DNA of 64,000 nt from Blasia pusilla (GCA_050084515.1 CM114274.1:36766001-36830000); one strand, 5' to 3'; positions 12,115-25,255 are shown, counted from the stretch's first letter. Notes: generated by a model not told the origin, from the sequence alone. Numbers and translations are program-made.

Positions 12115-13500
12115 GGGACCAATTAAATAATTTGCTTATTAGCACCTATAAGAACAAAGTCTCCTTTGAAGTTTTGCACCATACACACTAGTGAATATTT
12201 ATTTCATACCATGGAACTAATAGGTCTAGTGTAGTCTCCTATCATTTCGTACGACCATCCTACGAAATTACTTTCCGTACAATCATAAAGATATCTCTCT
12301 TAGGCTCAACGTTTGTGAGTCTTTTCCTTTCCAATCATATGAATCAGTGTATGTGAATGATATCTCAATCCAATATTAGTGGGAAAATTACGGCCCCTAC
12401 AAGCATTTGAAACAAGAAGTAATCTTCAAAATAATGAAATATATTTGATTTCTACACCATTTTTAATTTCAAACTTGATTGGGTGAAAAACATTAATTTC
12501 TATTTTAAGAAAAACATTTTATCAAAATAAGTGACTTTATTTTATTAATTTGAAGATAGGGATGGGAAAAGGAGTATTTCCTTTCCCCCCCATTTAATAA
12601 AAGGAAAGAAATGGTGTTTTTATAAGTCAAGTTAAATGTGTTATTAAAAATTTTATCTTTATGATTATTTTCATATTTATGAATTTTAATTTTTAGAAAT
12701 TCACCTTGTGCCTAACAATGTTCAATAACTACAATATTGTCCAATGAATCCCTTTTGTGACTCTTTGCATTTCCAATCATATCAACCAATGGATGCATAG
12801 AGTGAATGATATCTCAATCCAATACTAGAGGGAGAAAATAATTAAGTTCTTAATAGTACCCATAGCAAGAAAATCTTCTCTATTTTTTTGAACCATGCCC
12901 ACTAGTGAATATTAATTTGATACCTTGGAACTTATAGGTCTACCATAATAATCTGCTATCATTTAGTACAAACATAGTACAAAATGAAATATATTCCTTA
13001 AAATCCGGAAAGGCACCCTCTTAAGTTTGTGAGTCTTGTCCTTTCTAATCATATTGACCAATGCATGTTAATGATATCTCAATCCAATGCTAGTGGGACA
13101 AAGTAAATAATTGTAGCTTTCACAAACACTTGTCATTTTTGTTTTCTCCAACTAACTTATCCATATGTCCTCCCCCCATTTTAAATTTATTTCTCCAACT
13201 TTCAAATGGCCTCACACTCATTTACCTCCTCTTATTTTTTCACCATTTATTATTTTCATACCATTAAATTAATAAGTCAAACCTAATATATGCTATTATC
13301 TGATAAATGTTTTAGAATCAACTTCGGAATTAGTGCGGCCTCACACCACATCACATTTCCACCATATAAAATAGTTTTTAATAAATTATTTAGACAAACC
13401 CGTAAATCGCATTATCGCACGGGCACGTTTCGAGTCTCCCATCATTTCGTACAAAACAAAATGAAACTGTTTCCCGTAAAACCGGAAAAGGCATCCCGTA
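12115..13500. repeat. Diverged repeat family, two to three copies
   Basis: Segments near 12160-12382, 12880-13098 and 13250-13500 share blocks: CACTAGTGAATATT, ATACC..GGAACT.ATAGGTCTA, ATCATTT.GTAC, GTGAGTCTT..CCTTTC.AATCATAT and GATATCTCAATCCAATA. The third copy runs into the GC-rich region upstream of the acyl-CoA oxidase. No coding sequence. The unit may be an old MITE or fragmented element; I could not define termini. Confidence 0.6.
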
Positions 13501-13883
13501 GTTCGTAGTTGTTCACCTGCGGCGCGCCATCCACGTATACACGCGGCTGTTGTGGACTTTGGCCACTTCTCCGACGCTGCAACGGCGACGCTACGTGCGC
13601 ATTCCGTCACCGTTCGTTGACGACCGCCGTACGTTCACGCCGCCCGTCAATCGGGGCCCCACGCTTGTTGTTCTTCCCCGCGAAATGCTCAGTCAGTCAG
13701 TCACCCGGTAAGATTCCGCGACGCCGGAGCAAGCAGAGAGAGCTCCATCGCTACGGGACTTTGAGGGATAGTCCGGAGAGAGGGGAGAAGTGCAGCCGAA
13801 GGTTTGATTTGAGGAAACGGAGTCGAGGAATTGAATTAATCGGACTCGAGTTCCGTTGAGTTCAGTGGAGTTGAGTTGAGGAA
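13501..13883 (+). promoter_or_regulatory. GC/CpG-rich 5' region of the acyl-CoA oxidase gene
   Basis: Base composition switches abruptly from A/T-rich repeat to CpG-rich sequence about 380 bp before the ATG at 13884, and the ATG is preceded by a purine-rich GAGTTGAGGAA leader. I infer that the core promoter and 5' UTR lie here. No convincing TATA box is seen and the transcription start is unknown. Confidence 0.45.
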
Positions 13884-16800
13884 ATGGCAGAAATGGCGGT
13901 GGTACCAGACTATGTGAAAACGGATACTCTGGGAGAGGAGAGGCTGAAGGCAGAATTTGACGTGGAGGCCATGAAATTGGTCTGGGCGGGCGGAGAGGAG
14001 TCTCAGAGAATTTCAAATAAAGTCGAGGAAATCGTTTCGAATGATCCGGTAAGGCGACCATGGTGTTTTTCGAATTGGATGAGCTGTGGTGCTTCGAGAA
14101 TTACCTAGAATTATCTGTCGTTTTTGTTGGATGTGAAGCTGAAGATCGGAGTTTGGGCAGATAACGAGTGAATTGGTAGATGTCACTAGTTAGAAAGAAG
14201 TTGATTGTTGAGCCTACTTGTTCAGGATTTGTGCAACGTGCCGCTCCTTCAGACTAGTCGTTAATTGGTCACTTCTGGCAACAGGTGTTTGAAAAGGCCA
14301 GCCGGACACGGATGGACCGCAAAGAATTGTATAAGAACTCACTGAGGAAGGCGCAACACGCTTGGAAACTCGTACGGGATCTTCATCTCACAGGTATTCG
14401 CTTTCTTCAGCAGTGGACGTCTCCAAGGATTTAAGTAGCTGTGCAAATAGATGATTTTGTTTTCAAAGTATGTTGTTTCAAGGAGCTCGTTGTTTGCTGA
14501 TAATCATCACATTATTTCCAACTTTATCCATGGGGTTCCACCGACCAATTTCATCAGCTGATTAGCGGTTTGTGCCTTGTCTATCAAACTTTGCTTCTGG
14601 GAGTCAAAGTTACCATAGCAAATAACAAATGATATTGTGATTCCCAATACTGATGGCATCTCAAGTTTTTGTCAAACCCACGTTCTTCCAATAGTGGAGT
14701 TAAAACACGACAAAGTAGGACGCTGCAGGTATGAAATTTGTGTTGCAAGCAGTATGCAGTAGATTCCACTGACTTATCGCCCGGAGCCTCCCGCCATCGT
14801 CGTCCCTGAGCAGATCTAGCGCCTATTCGAAATTTTCTGAGAGTGTTAGTTTTCATCATCTTGTGCTGTCAACAGAACAGGAAGCTTTCGGTCTGAGGCA
14901 TTATATTGATGAGCCCAACTACATGGACCTTCACTGGGTAGGGATTTCCTGCCACCTTGGCCAATCAAAAGAACGGAAAGTTTAGTAATCTATGACTCGG
15001 ATCTCTATGTAGTTTGAGTCTTCCATAAGACGTGCAAAACTTGTAGCTATAAGTTTGAACCTAGATGTGCACATTGAGTTTCAGGGAGCATACAAGAGTC
15101 TGACCTCAAGTATGCTTACGCAGGGCATGTTCATTCCAGCAATCAAGACACAGGGTACTGAACAACAGCAGAAGAAGTGGCTTGCCTTAGCGAACGCAAT
15201 GGACATTATTGGTTGCTACGCACAGACAGAGCTGGGGCATGGGTCCAATGTGCAGGGACTCGAGACCGAGGCCAAATTTGATCCTTCCACTGACGAATTT
15301 GTCTTGAACAGTCCTACTCTCACCGCCACAAAAGTACGTTTCAAGGACCTTCGCGGAGTTGGAATTGTCTGTGTTACTTGACGTCCTTATGTTCCTGGAG
15401 TGGGGCCGTTTTTTAATGACATGCCTGATGGATGGATAATTCATGGTTAATCCCATCTTCATACAATGTCTTTCTCTCCTTCGTCAATCTCTGAAACAGA
15501 CTTTGTGAACATTTATAGCTGTTGGCAAGCTGGTATGTAAATGACAGCTTGCTCTATCTACGTTACAGACGCTTGCAGGCAATTGATAACAAAATACCGT
15601 AGGGCAGTTTTTTCTTGGAGGTCATGTAGGCAGGCATTGTTGTGTTAGCTCGGTCCCGTGACTAACTTTTTGCAACGAATTTGTCTTCTTTTCATGCTGG
15701 GTTCGGTGATTTTGGAATGGGCAACCATGAGATTCACATGAACTTTAATAAGATCTGTCTCCATGAGAGATGCTTGACCTGCAATTGAAAAGTGATTGTG
15801 AGAATCTTTTGGTTTTGACATAGCTTTCTTGTATAGTCCATGGCCCTCGTCAGTCTAACAACAGTAGAAGCGTAACTTATATGGTTGTTATGGACGCTCA
15901 CAGTGGTGGCCTGGAGGACTTGGGAAGGCTTCAACACATGCAGTGGTGTATGCTCGACTCCTCACGGATAATAAAGACTATGGAGTCCATGGTATGTAAT
16001 CCAGGAAGTTGACACTTCTTTTATAAGAATGTGTTTCTTTTCTGGGAGAGAGCAATACAGCAGATTAGAGGATAGCAGTGGGACAGGAAAATGGGATATC
16101 CCCTGATTACTTATAGATTGTGTGATATATCCCAATCGTGTACTTTGTCAACACTCATAGTGGTCCTGAAGCATGATTTTGCAGGGCCGTTGCTACTGTT
16201 CTGATCGGATCAATTGTGCAGCATTTATTGTACAGATCCGAAGCCTTGAGGATCACCAACCTAGGAAGGGTGTGACAGTAGGAGACATAGGGGTGAAATT
16301 TGGGAATGCAGGATACAACACAATGGATAATGGGCTTCTACGTTTCGATCATGTTCGGATACCTCGTGAGAACATGCTGATGAAGTGAGTGCTTTTGACG
16401 TATACCTCAGAAATCTTGTCGCGGAAATATTTGAAAACCCGTGCATCAGGAATTGTATTTTAAAACCATCTGCAGTGGTAGTTTGGGGCCCTAAAATTCT
16501 AGTCATCGATTCCAAAAAGTATCTTTTGCCAAAGCTCAATATGAACTATCTACAGATGTTCGATGTCCCAGGCGAGAGTTATTTAGGCTACGGCAGAATC
16601 TGATTAACATTGTACACAGGCTGGCTGAAGTAACGAGAGATGGGAAGTATGTCCCATCAAGTCAACCAAAACAGCTTGGCTATGGAGCTATGGTGTTTGT
16701 TCGCCAGTCCCTTGTCAGAGATGCAGCAAATTGTCTATCTCGTGCTATAACCATAGCTACACGGTACAGTGCTGTAAGGCGTCAATTTGGAGGAGGTCAG

Positions 16801-18756
16801 GGCAAGCTGGAAACACAGGTAGATTTTCTGTCCTGGCATACACAATTGTGTAAAGAGCAAAGAACATTCACCAGTTTGTATTAGAAATTGCGTAGAATCT
16901 CACTAACCTTTACGTGTGATACATAATGTTTGAATGTGGTGTATATGGCAGGTGATTGATTATGCTACACAACAAAATAGGCTCTTCCCTCTCCTTGCCA
17001 CAACATATGCTTTTCGGTTTGTGGGAGAGTGGATGGTATGGTTATATAGTGACATCACGAAACGACTAGCAGCCAATGACTTCTCCACTTTGCCTGAAGT
17101 CCATGCCTGTACATCAGGGCTAAAGTCCATCACCACTTCTGTCACTGCGGTGAGTCAATCAAGAGATGTGGATTAACCTAGTTAAAATATTTTGTGTCAC
17201 TAAAGCTTTTTGCCTACCTTTCATCAGAATGTTCCTGGAGTTCTGAGCTGTGTGTTACTAACTCCATGGGGAATAGGATCATTGTTCAGAAACTCAGCTT
17301 GGTATGTTGTGTGTCTGTGCCTTCAAGGATGGAATTGAGGAGTGTAGGAAGCTATGCGGAGGTCATGGATATCTGTGTTCGAGTGGTCTTCCTGAATTAT
17401 ATGCAGCCTATGTCCCAACTTGTACATATGAGGGAGACAATGTTATCCTCCTCTTGCAGGTACTTTTCAATCTAGATAATGATGACGACCTTCCATTTCT
17501 ATGCAGAGGTTTTATTTGTTAGGAATCGATTTCTCAATGGTCCTGCACATTCTCTAACTAAATTCGAAGCATGCCCTGCAAGCTGCTTTAAATTTTCTTC
17601 ACATGTCTTTTCCAATGTAGAGAACTACAACATTGAGCAAAGTTGGCCATTAGGCAAGATGCACATAGGACTGATGGATGTAGAAAGTGCAACTTTTACC
17701 TTGGAGATAGCTTCTGGATTAAAGATTCACTGAGTTAAGATTTTATTGTACCTGCTCACTCGATAATGATATCTGTCTTCTAACTGTTGGTGTGCTAGAT
17801 TGAAGTCTGTCATTGGATAGGTATCTAAAACTGTCTCAAAAAGTTTCGAGGAATACCATTATGTCCATTGATTTTTTGGATTGGTGCAGGTGGCGAGATT
17901 CTTAATGAAGGTTCTTTCTTCGGTGGGCAGGGGGAAGAAACCTGTTGGCACGGCTGCATATCTGGGTGATGTGCAGCGGTTGGCCACTCAAAACTGCAAA
18001 ATCACTCAAGGTAGGTTGGTATGTATTATTCTTTGTGGTGGACAACTTGCAAAGTTTCTTTAAGACTGGAGATCTTTCATTGTTTAGATTTTCCATGGTA
18101 ATTGTTTTGTCAATGCATGGACAAACTTCGTACTGTTATTGAATACTTGCGGCACAATTGGCAGTAAAAGATTGTCCCAGTTGGAGACGTTCTGCTTCTC
18201 GATTCAATACACCGAGTGGTGTGAAAGGGTTTAGGGTCCTAAACCTTGGATCTGTATGGCGATGTACTTGTGAGCCCTTTATTTGACCACCTTTGGGGTC
18301 TGTCACAGGTGCGGAGTGGTTGAATTTTCCAGCCATTATTGAAGCATTTGCAGCAAGAGCAGCCCGTCTTTCTGGTGCCTGTGCTTTGAAGATTGCAAAG
18401 GCACCAAGTGAGGAAGCTGGTTAGTTTCCTGATCTCATCTTTGGGACCTTGTATTTTTGTGGCCTTAAAAGTAATCACTTTTCATCCTGTATGGTTTTCC
18501 CTATGCTGATAGAGAACTTGATGAAAATGTTCATGGTGAATGAACCTCCCGGTCGTAGTCCGTTTTATACTGATCGTATTTAATTCGTTATTTTGGACCA
18601 TGCAGCCTTTGAAGAGTTCTCTTCAGACTTGGTTGATGCCGCGAGAGCACATTGTCAACTCATAATCGTGGAGAAGTAAGATATGTCTACAAGAAGTTTT
18701 TTTTTCAAAGTACTTACATCTAAATTGAGGAAATAACTTGTCTGCTCTCAGGATTA

Positions 18757-18809
<53 letters not shown>

Positions 18810-19662
18810 ACATGTACAACCAATCAACAGGTCTTCTCTCCGTAAAGGCCTCTTGATTATGGCTGTACATGTCATACTCTATATGTAAATGTTCTTTTTC
18901 AGCCTCCTAGTGTAAACTGAGCGACACTGCTACCATTATGCATGTGCACTTTCATCTTTCATCTTTCATCCATTACATTTACATTTGGGTTTGGTTATGT
19001 AAATCTTGTGCTCAGACTGATTGAGGATATGTCCTGTCTAGTAATGTAGTGTTTGTCTTGAGGTGAGATTTGATTTTTTTTTCTCGTATGTTCACGGAAG
19101 CTGACAAATAGCTTGGTTTGGCAGATTTGTCGACAAGGTGCAGAGCAATATTCCTGGGAAAGGTGTAAAAGAGCAGCTGGAAGTGCTGTGCTATGTGTAT
19201 GCCTTGTCTTTGGTACAGCACCACGCTGGGGATTTTCTGTGGACAGAATACTTGACAAGCAAACAAATTTCACTGGCGAAAGGGCAAATGAGATCTCTCT
19301 TCTCGAAGGTTTGTGAATTGTGATGAAGTTATTATAATGTTCCTGTTGAATGTATTTTGTTTCTGAGAGGTTGCATGCTTCGAGGGCACTCTTATGCTCT
19401 GCCTCATGTTTGAGCGGAGAATTTAATGCAAAGCTCTTGATTTCCTCAGGTGAGGACAAATGCAGTAGCGTTGGTGGATGCCTTTGACCACACGGATTAC
19501 TATTTGGGGTCTATATTGGGTCGTTTTGACGGTGATGTGTACCCTCATTTATACAAGGAAGCTTGGAACGAACCCCTGAACGATTCTGTTGTAACCGAAG
19601 GTTATGAAGACTACTTGCGACCACTTCTCACACAACGTAAGCAGCGCCAGTCACGTCTATAG
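13884..19662 (+). CDS. ACX1: Peroxisomal acyl-CoA oxidase, ACX1-type (14 exons, 674 aa)
   Basis: Catalyses the first step of peroxisomal beta-oxidation: FAD-dependent acyl-CoA to trans-2-enoyl-CoA, releasing H2O2. Exons: 13884-14048, 14285-14393, 14876-14937, 15124-15333, 15904-15991, 16222-16384, 16620-16818, 16952-17149, 17328-17459, 17890-18010, 18309-18419, 18606-18675, 19125-19308, 19450-19662. All junctions are GT-AG and keep frame, giving 674 aa against about 664 in flowering plants. Visible motifs: [13 protein letters not shown] (from residue 142) around the flavin/substrate pocket, [17 protein letters not shown] (408-413), and TYEGDN with the expected catalytic Glu at residue 433. 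The protein ends SRL, a type 1 peroxisomal targeting signal. No frameshift or stop; it appears functional. Exon 6 gives Ala where relatives have Gly after GVH. The symbol is by similarity to plant ACX1; other long-chain ACX paralogues cannot be excluded. Confidence 0.93.
18759..18806. repeat. (TA)n microsatellite
   Basis: About 48 bp of TA dinucleotide within intron 12 of the acyl-CoA oxidase gene. Confidence 0.97.
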
Positions 19663-22317
19663 ATGGGAGCACAGTGAAAATGAAATTCCGGAGAGTGCTT
19701 AGCATACCAACTCATTTAGCATTTAATTGAGAGTACTCCTTTATGTCTATAGAGAAGTCTTCATTCAAAACAAAAGCGTCATCCTCATCAGAAGAATCTC
19801 AGGATTTCGCTAGATCTCTTTGTTGATATGATCAATGTACAACACCCCAGTTGGTGTTTGGTGTCTGTTTGAATATATGTTTTTGTTGGGCCTATACGAC
19901 TTTGATTTGCAGATTAGAGTCCCATGGCCCATTGGGATCCTTGTGGACAATAAAACACGTTAGTCTCACTGTATGAGTCTCCCTCCTCTCACTTGGTACA
20001 CTAGTAAGGGACCGCGCAATGCACAGATCCCTATTTAATAACTCACTTTCCTTACCAATGTCTTTGTGTGACCTGTACTTAACGTGACCAAAAGTATTTT
20101 TTAAAAGAAATCTACTGGTAAGTGTCAAAGGGAGGAGCAGCTAAAAACTTCATCCTCCAATTAGTACATAGATTTTTCTTTTCTTCCTTTCTCCATCTAT
20201 CCTAGTCTCTCTAGCAGCGTTCAACCCGGGCATGCGGTCTACGATCTTCAGGTTATGACATGCTCTACTTAATGACTAGTATCTCTTCTTCGGTTTAATG
20301 TTGCGCAAATCTTTGAATGCAACTATAGAGGTTTCACAATTTTTTTCACTCTTCACGCCCTTTTTCTTGCACTTTATCCTCGTGAATGCGCTTTTGTGAA
20401 CATTGCTGGGGAGATTTCCTTACAATCCCCACCTGAAGGCTTGAGCAACAGACATAACAAAAACATTGAGATTCAGGAGTCTATCAAGAGATAAATTGGG
20501 TGCACAAGCCCACGGCTCGAGGTTTCTCCAGTTGACATCATCCACACATTACATTCGCTGCAGTACACACTTTCATTAGCACTTGCATATTGCAGGGAAG
20601 AGACTCTGCTGTGAGCACATATGTGAATAGAAAGGAGCAAGACCTAAAGGATTGATGGGAAAATTGGTTGGTCAACAAGGATTCACGTGAGTAGAATGGA
20701 TAACACAACGTGGCAAGCAGATAACTACCTACCAATCTTCACTGGCGGTAATTAAAATAATTAACAACATGATACTCTACATGGTGCTGATAATGGTTTA
20801 CACTTGCATGCTACTTTAGTAATCAACAATAAGGAAGTCTGTAAGGGATGTTGCATGGAAGAAACCCTTGTGAAATCTGTTGGATTTTTATATGATCCCA
20901 AGACAAGAGTCAGCTATAGAATGAAATTACTAGTGGTAGGTCACAAACATAGAACTCACCAACATTTGGTATTGTGTAGAGAGTAAGAAATCAATTGCGT
21001 AGTGCATAAGGTGGAGATTGGGGAGAATGATTGTACGCATTATGCAACTTGGATTGGAGGAGAGCACATGCCTCCAATAATTGCAATACTACATTTGGCT
21101 TATGAACCCATATATGGGATAGATTCTCCCACTTGAACAAAATTTGGTTTTAAAATAGGGAGTGAGAGCTCAAAGAATTTCCAACCCATTTTTTTCTTCA
21201 TCGATTGTCGATCTTGTGCTTGTTTCTTGCAAGCATCTAGGTGCACTCTCTTAAGGATTGTGGATTGGTGAATCCCACATGTATTGTGGTGTAAATGACA
21301 ATTAGATTAAGTACATGAAACATAGTTTTGTGAACAACCTATAAATAATCTTATGGTACGTGGTGTAGAGATCATAGTTAGTGTTCTTGTGACGTTTAGG
21401 CATAGATGATAGGTTAATGATGTTGTAGTGAAATTATACAAGAATAAGTTTTGTAAATGATGGACCCTATGTGAAGCTAAAGGATGGGCTACTTTCAGAT
21501 AGACTTAGAATAGGAGGGGATTTTAGTCATTCATGAAAAAGGGCTAGCTTTAAGTTTCCATAATATTAAATTTCTAGGCATAAAAGTGAATCTTAGGAGA
21601 GTAGAAAAAATGGAATTAGTGTCAGGAATATAATTATATGGCCACAAATGAACATAAAATTGATAGAATAAATCTAGCAAATGCAAAATCAACGGTAGAA
21701 TCACCTTGGGTTGCTTTAGGGAAAGAAATCCTATAAATGAAGGTTTATGTAGGCTTTACAGTTCCTTGAATTAGATGTTGCTTGTGGACATAGGAGAACA
21801 ATGAAGTTAAGAGATATTGGATTAATGGACATGTTGCACTTTGTGAGCTTGTGGAAGACCCTAAGAGTTTCCATTCCATGGGTAGTGCCAACCTTCCTCA
21901 TCTCTACTGTTGAAATGAAAAATATGATTTGTTTCCCATCACATCTTATCTACCTCGAAGCATTTATCATGTTTTCAGAGGAGATATTGCTAATGTGGTT
22001 AATTCGTTCAAATAGATAAGCAAGAGAAAGCACAATGAGCACATAAAGCTTAGATGTGAGAGGAAAGGAGTTGTTAAGTTTGTCCTCATTCAATTAATGC
22101 TATGATCAATTATGTCTTACTAGGAAATATGCTTCTTTAGGAGAACTTAGATTCCAAACTGCACAAATCCAAAAAATTAGTGAGGAGGGTTGAGTTCAAT
22201 TTCATGGTGTGGACTGTTTCTTTTGAGACATGGAGGAAAATGGTCTTAACTACGCTATGTCACTTATGTAAATAGAGTGCATCCAACTTGGACTGCCGAC
22301 TACAAAATCCACAAGGG
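19663..22317. other. ACX 3' flank and intergenic DNA, nothing recognised
   Basis: The first few hundred bases should hold the ACX 3' UTR. The rest (20.1-22.3 kb) has scattered short open frames without recognisable domains; a Met-rich frame at 21801-22019 could be a relic of a coding sequence but I cannot identify it. Confidence 0.5.
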
Positions 22318-22935
22318 TGTCGTGCGCATACATATCGCTACACAACATACATCGCTGGTCACATCTACGCCACACAACACCGATCTTCCCCACACACGGG
22401 TCGATACCCACATGTACAAAAATCAACTTATACATATACATGGAGATCACACAACAAAAATAAAGAGTAGTAAAAACGGCACACCCGGCCTAAAACTCCA
22501 CTCTTCAATCTACATCAACATATCGAGCCTCGTCCATCCTATGCTATCAAGGAATCCGGACGCTAGCACCCTAGTCTTATCTCACACACATACAAGAGAG
22601 GTGCTCCAACGGCCCAACATGAGAAAGATGGCTTAGGAAAGCCACCTTCCTCTCTTATATAGGGTTGGGAAGAGCCAAAAGGCTCTTCCCCTAAAAATAG
22701 CCCTCCCCTTGGTAACCTGTGCGCACAGGTTATCTGGGGCGGGTGACCTGGTCAACAAGTCACCCGGTTGTGAAAGAACTCAACATGAAAGTTGTCAAAA
22801 ATGACGTTCCTGACATAATGGACCTATCCTCAACTTCATCCGACACCGTGAGACAAAGTTACACTCAAGATAGTCCGCTGGCTCCTACCCCCTATCCACG
22901 ATAGATCTCGGCCTATCGGCTACTTAGATGTGATA
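22318..22935 (+). mobile_element. Solo-LTR-like repeat, copy B
   Basis: Better preserved relative of 1813-2414. Starts TGTCGTGCGCATAC, ends AGATGTGATA (CA changed to TA), and is flanked by AGGG on both sides (22314-22317 and 22936-22939), a 4-bp target duplication. TATA-like TCTTATATAGG at 22653-22663 is followed at once by the inverted repeat 22667-22690. An exact 18-bp palindrome AACCTGTGCGCACAGGTT lies at 22714-22731 and is degraded in copy A. No internal domain is attached, so it is probably a solo LTR left by recombination. Confidence 0.65.
22667..22690 (+). promoter_or_regulatory. Perfect hairpin just downstream of the LTR TATA box
   Basis: GGGAAGAGCC, four A residues, then GGCTCTTCCC: a perfect 10-bp stem. 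It is kept in copy A (2138-2162, five-A loop) although the surrounding sequence has decayed. If transcription starts about 30 bp after the TATA, it lies at or near the 5' end of the transcript. Confidence 0.5.
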
Positions 22936-24487
22936 AGGGCTATTAGAAAGTCACTTCTTTTATGACTTCATAATAGCCAAAGATTAACTTTGCATGTTGA
23001 GAAATTGACAATTAGATTAAGCTTATAACTATGATACTATGTTAGCTTCTATCTAAAGACCTTTGATTTGTGAAATAACCTCGAGTATATGAGATTCTAC
23101 TTTGAGATGGAACTTGAGAATAGACTTCTAAGCAATCTTTGAATGTTGCACACTTTGAGCAAACTTGAATTTGATGTTGAGATCATACTACAACATCATA
23201 ACAAATGAAGCTTTGAGATGAAGCTATGCGAGACTCATTACCATAGTACAATAACGAGCATGAATCAATTGTCATTTAGTAGCAACTCCAAAAAGAAAGA
23301 GACTTGGGAACAAACTATGCAAAGTTCTAAGCTACAAACTACCACTTGAAACATTTAATAGTAAGATTCTAACAAAAATCTAATTTAATAATCCAATGCC
23401 CTTTTCCTATTTTTGAGAAGTCCCAACGTAGCCCTAAAAGTGATTCTATACTAGATACAAAAATTTATTCGAGGATTCATCTTGTACCAACGATTACCCT
23501 AGCTAGAAGGTCTTCCCTTAATCTAACAAAAGGTCTCGACTTGATAACGTTGCTCGTGGGTAGGGCAGACTCGTATGTGGGCCGCGAGAACGTAGGCCAC
23601 ATGGATATGCTTGCAGACACAGACTTTATCAATGTGCAACCTTGGTTATCACCCCAATTTGTGCCAAAATGATTTTCAAGAGTATTGGGGAACATATATC
23701 TTATGTAGATTGAATAGAACTAAGATCTTACAAGATTGCAAGATAGTGAAAACTAAGGTAAGCACAAAGTGGATTCCTTGGAATCACAATAGCTAGGCCT
23801 ACATAGTTGCGCTTATATTTCTGATTTCGGCTAACATCATACAGAAGCCTATATCTTTTCGAGTAGATTGCTTATTTTCTCTACTGAAGCTAGTTTTCAT
23901 CTGCGAGTTACTGTGTAGAAAAGAAGAAGGGATTGATGGTTGTCATTTGTATGATTCTCTTATGTTGAGTAAGAGGTTTTTGAAATAAGATGAAGTGTAA
24001 GTGAGACATAAGGATTTGACGTTCATTTTCGACCTCTCGGCCCGACGGACCGAAGACGGTTAAGTATCTGCTCTACGTGCAGAAAATGACAAAAAAGTCC
24101 CCCTTGGGTCCGACGGAGAAGTTGCTTCTAGAGAGACATCATGATGATATGGGCAGTCATGTGACATGATGCAACATGATGTCACTTTCTATATTGGAAT
24201 GGGATTTTGGTGTCATGGAAGTAGAGAGAAAAATAAATTCTTTAAAAATAGTAGAAATTGGAAATTTGGTTGCCTCAAACAATTGTGTCTATGGGTTTAG
24301 TCTCTTGCTTCAGAGGCAAAACCCTGAAGGATATTTCCTAATCCAAGTCTATTTCTTGCATGGAGCCTATAGTGTGTTGGTAAATATTTCATAGCAAATT
24401 TGAATTTAAGTTTTATGTGAGATCCATCCATAGCTCTTATGATTTATGAAACTCCATAAATACTCCATACATACATATATACGCGCG
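22936..24487. other. Intergenic DNA with one dispersed-repeat fragment
   Basis: No gene. Positions 23599-23646 (ACATGGATATGCTTGCAGAC, then ACAGACTTTATC and GTGCAACCTTGG) match the palindromic repeat family seen at 60.0-60.9 kb. Confidence 0.5.
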
Positions 24488-24850
24488 TTATATTTGCGCA
24501 TTTTTTTTATCAAGTGTTGGCCATGTAACATATTTGGCGTATAATTCATGTGTACTCATTAGAATTTCAATGATAATGGATATGTATTTGAAAATTATCA
24601 ATTGTCCAATCCCATATAAGTCACTCAAGATTCGGAGTGGTGAATTGTGGGCAAATCGATCGATAATTACCACAAGACACTTTGCTATCTCAACTCTTTT
24701 TCTCGCTCTCTCCCACGTTGGCATAGGTGACATGAATGGTTCAATCACATCTTCTAGTTTCTCAAAAATTCTGAAAGACATTCTATATCGACTTCTCATA
24801 TGAGTGTAAAAAAACTCGTCATTATATGTCCAAACATTTTTATGAACTCA
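24488..24850 (-). pseudogene. PIF/Harbinger-type transposase fragment
   Basis: The minus strand encodes an open segment reading W-T-Y-N-D-E-F-F...F/Y-R-M-S-F-R-I-F-E-K-L-E-D-V-I-E-P, then R-V-E-I-A-K-C-L-V...LRILSDLYGIG...YVTWP. The order (YRMS start, a helix, LRxxSDLxGIG helix-turn-helix, WP) is that of the N-terminal part of HARBI1-like nucleases in plants. An upstream in-frame stop and the absence of the downstream DDE region show it is a truncated relic. The ATG-initiated part (24488-24799) is 103 aa. Identification rests on motif pattern only. Confidence 0.55.
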
Positions 24851-25209
24851 AGAAACATCTTAGTGTTATCCAATACTCTCTTCCTCCATTTTATTGATTT
24901 CAATGTCATTTTTCATCATGAAATAGAACATGAATAAATTTGAATATCAATTTTTTCATCTTTCCTGATTCCCCTCGCAAAAATAATGAACTTAATTTCA
25001 TTAAACATTCCACCTTAAAAAAATCATGCGAAAAAAAACTCAAAAACATCCATAATAATTAAAAAAATCTCCAAAAAAAATCCTCATTAAAATATATACG
25101 TCCATATTTTTATTCCAAATAAAATAAAAAAACACTAGATCCTCATCTTCCCGAAATATGAAAAAAACAACTAAAAATGAAAGAAATCGTTTTGAAAAGG
25201 AGGAAGAAA

Positions 25210-25250
25210 GTTCACATGGAGCCGCCGAAGAAGGGCGGCTCCATGTGAAC
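25210..25250 (+). repeat. Inverted repeat 1 upstream of the 25.4-kb gene
   Basis: GTTCACATGGAGCCGCC (25210-25226) is exactly complementary to 25234-25250, with a 7-base loop GAAGAAG. A perfect 17-bp stem. Confidence 0.9.
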
Positions 25251-25255
25251 CTGAA

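Noticed and set aside
13386-13434. Helitron 3' end at ATCGCACGGGCACG
   Set aside because: The sequence after it reads GTTTCGAGT rather than ending in CTAG, the left stem is interrupted (CCCGTAAATCGCATTATCG) and no 5' end is evident. Noted only as a resemblance.
1813-22935. The two LTR-like copies as the two LTRs of one element
   Set aside because: They are 20 kb apart with the intact ACX gene and another retrotransposon between them, differ greatly in decay, and each has its own flanking 4-bp duplication. They are separate insertions.
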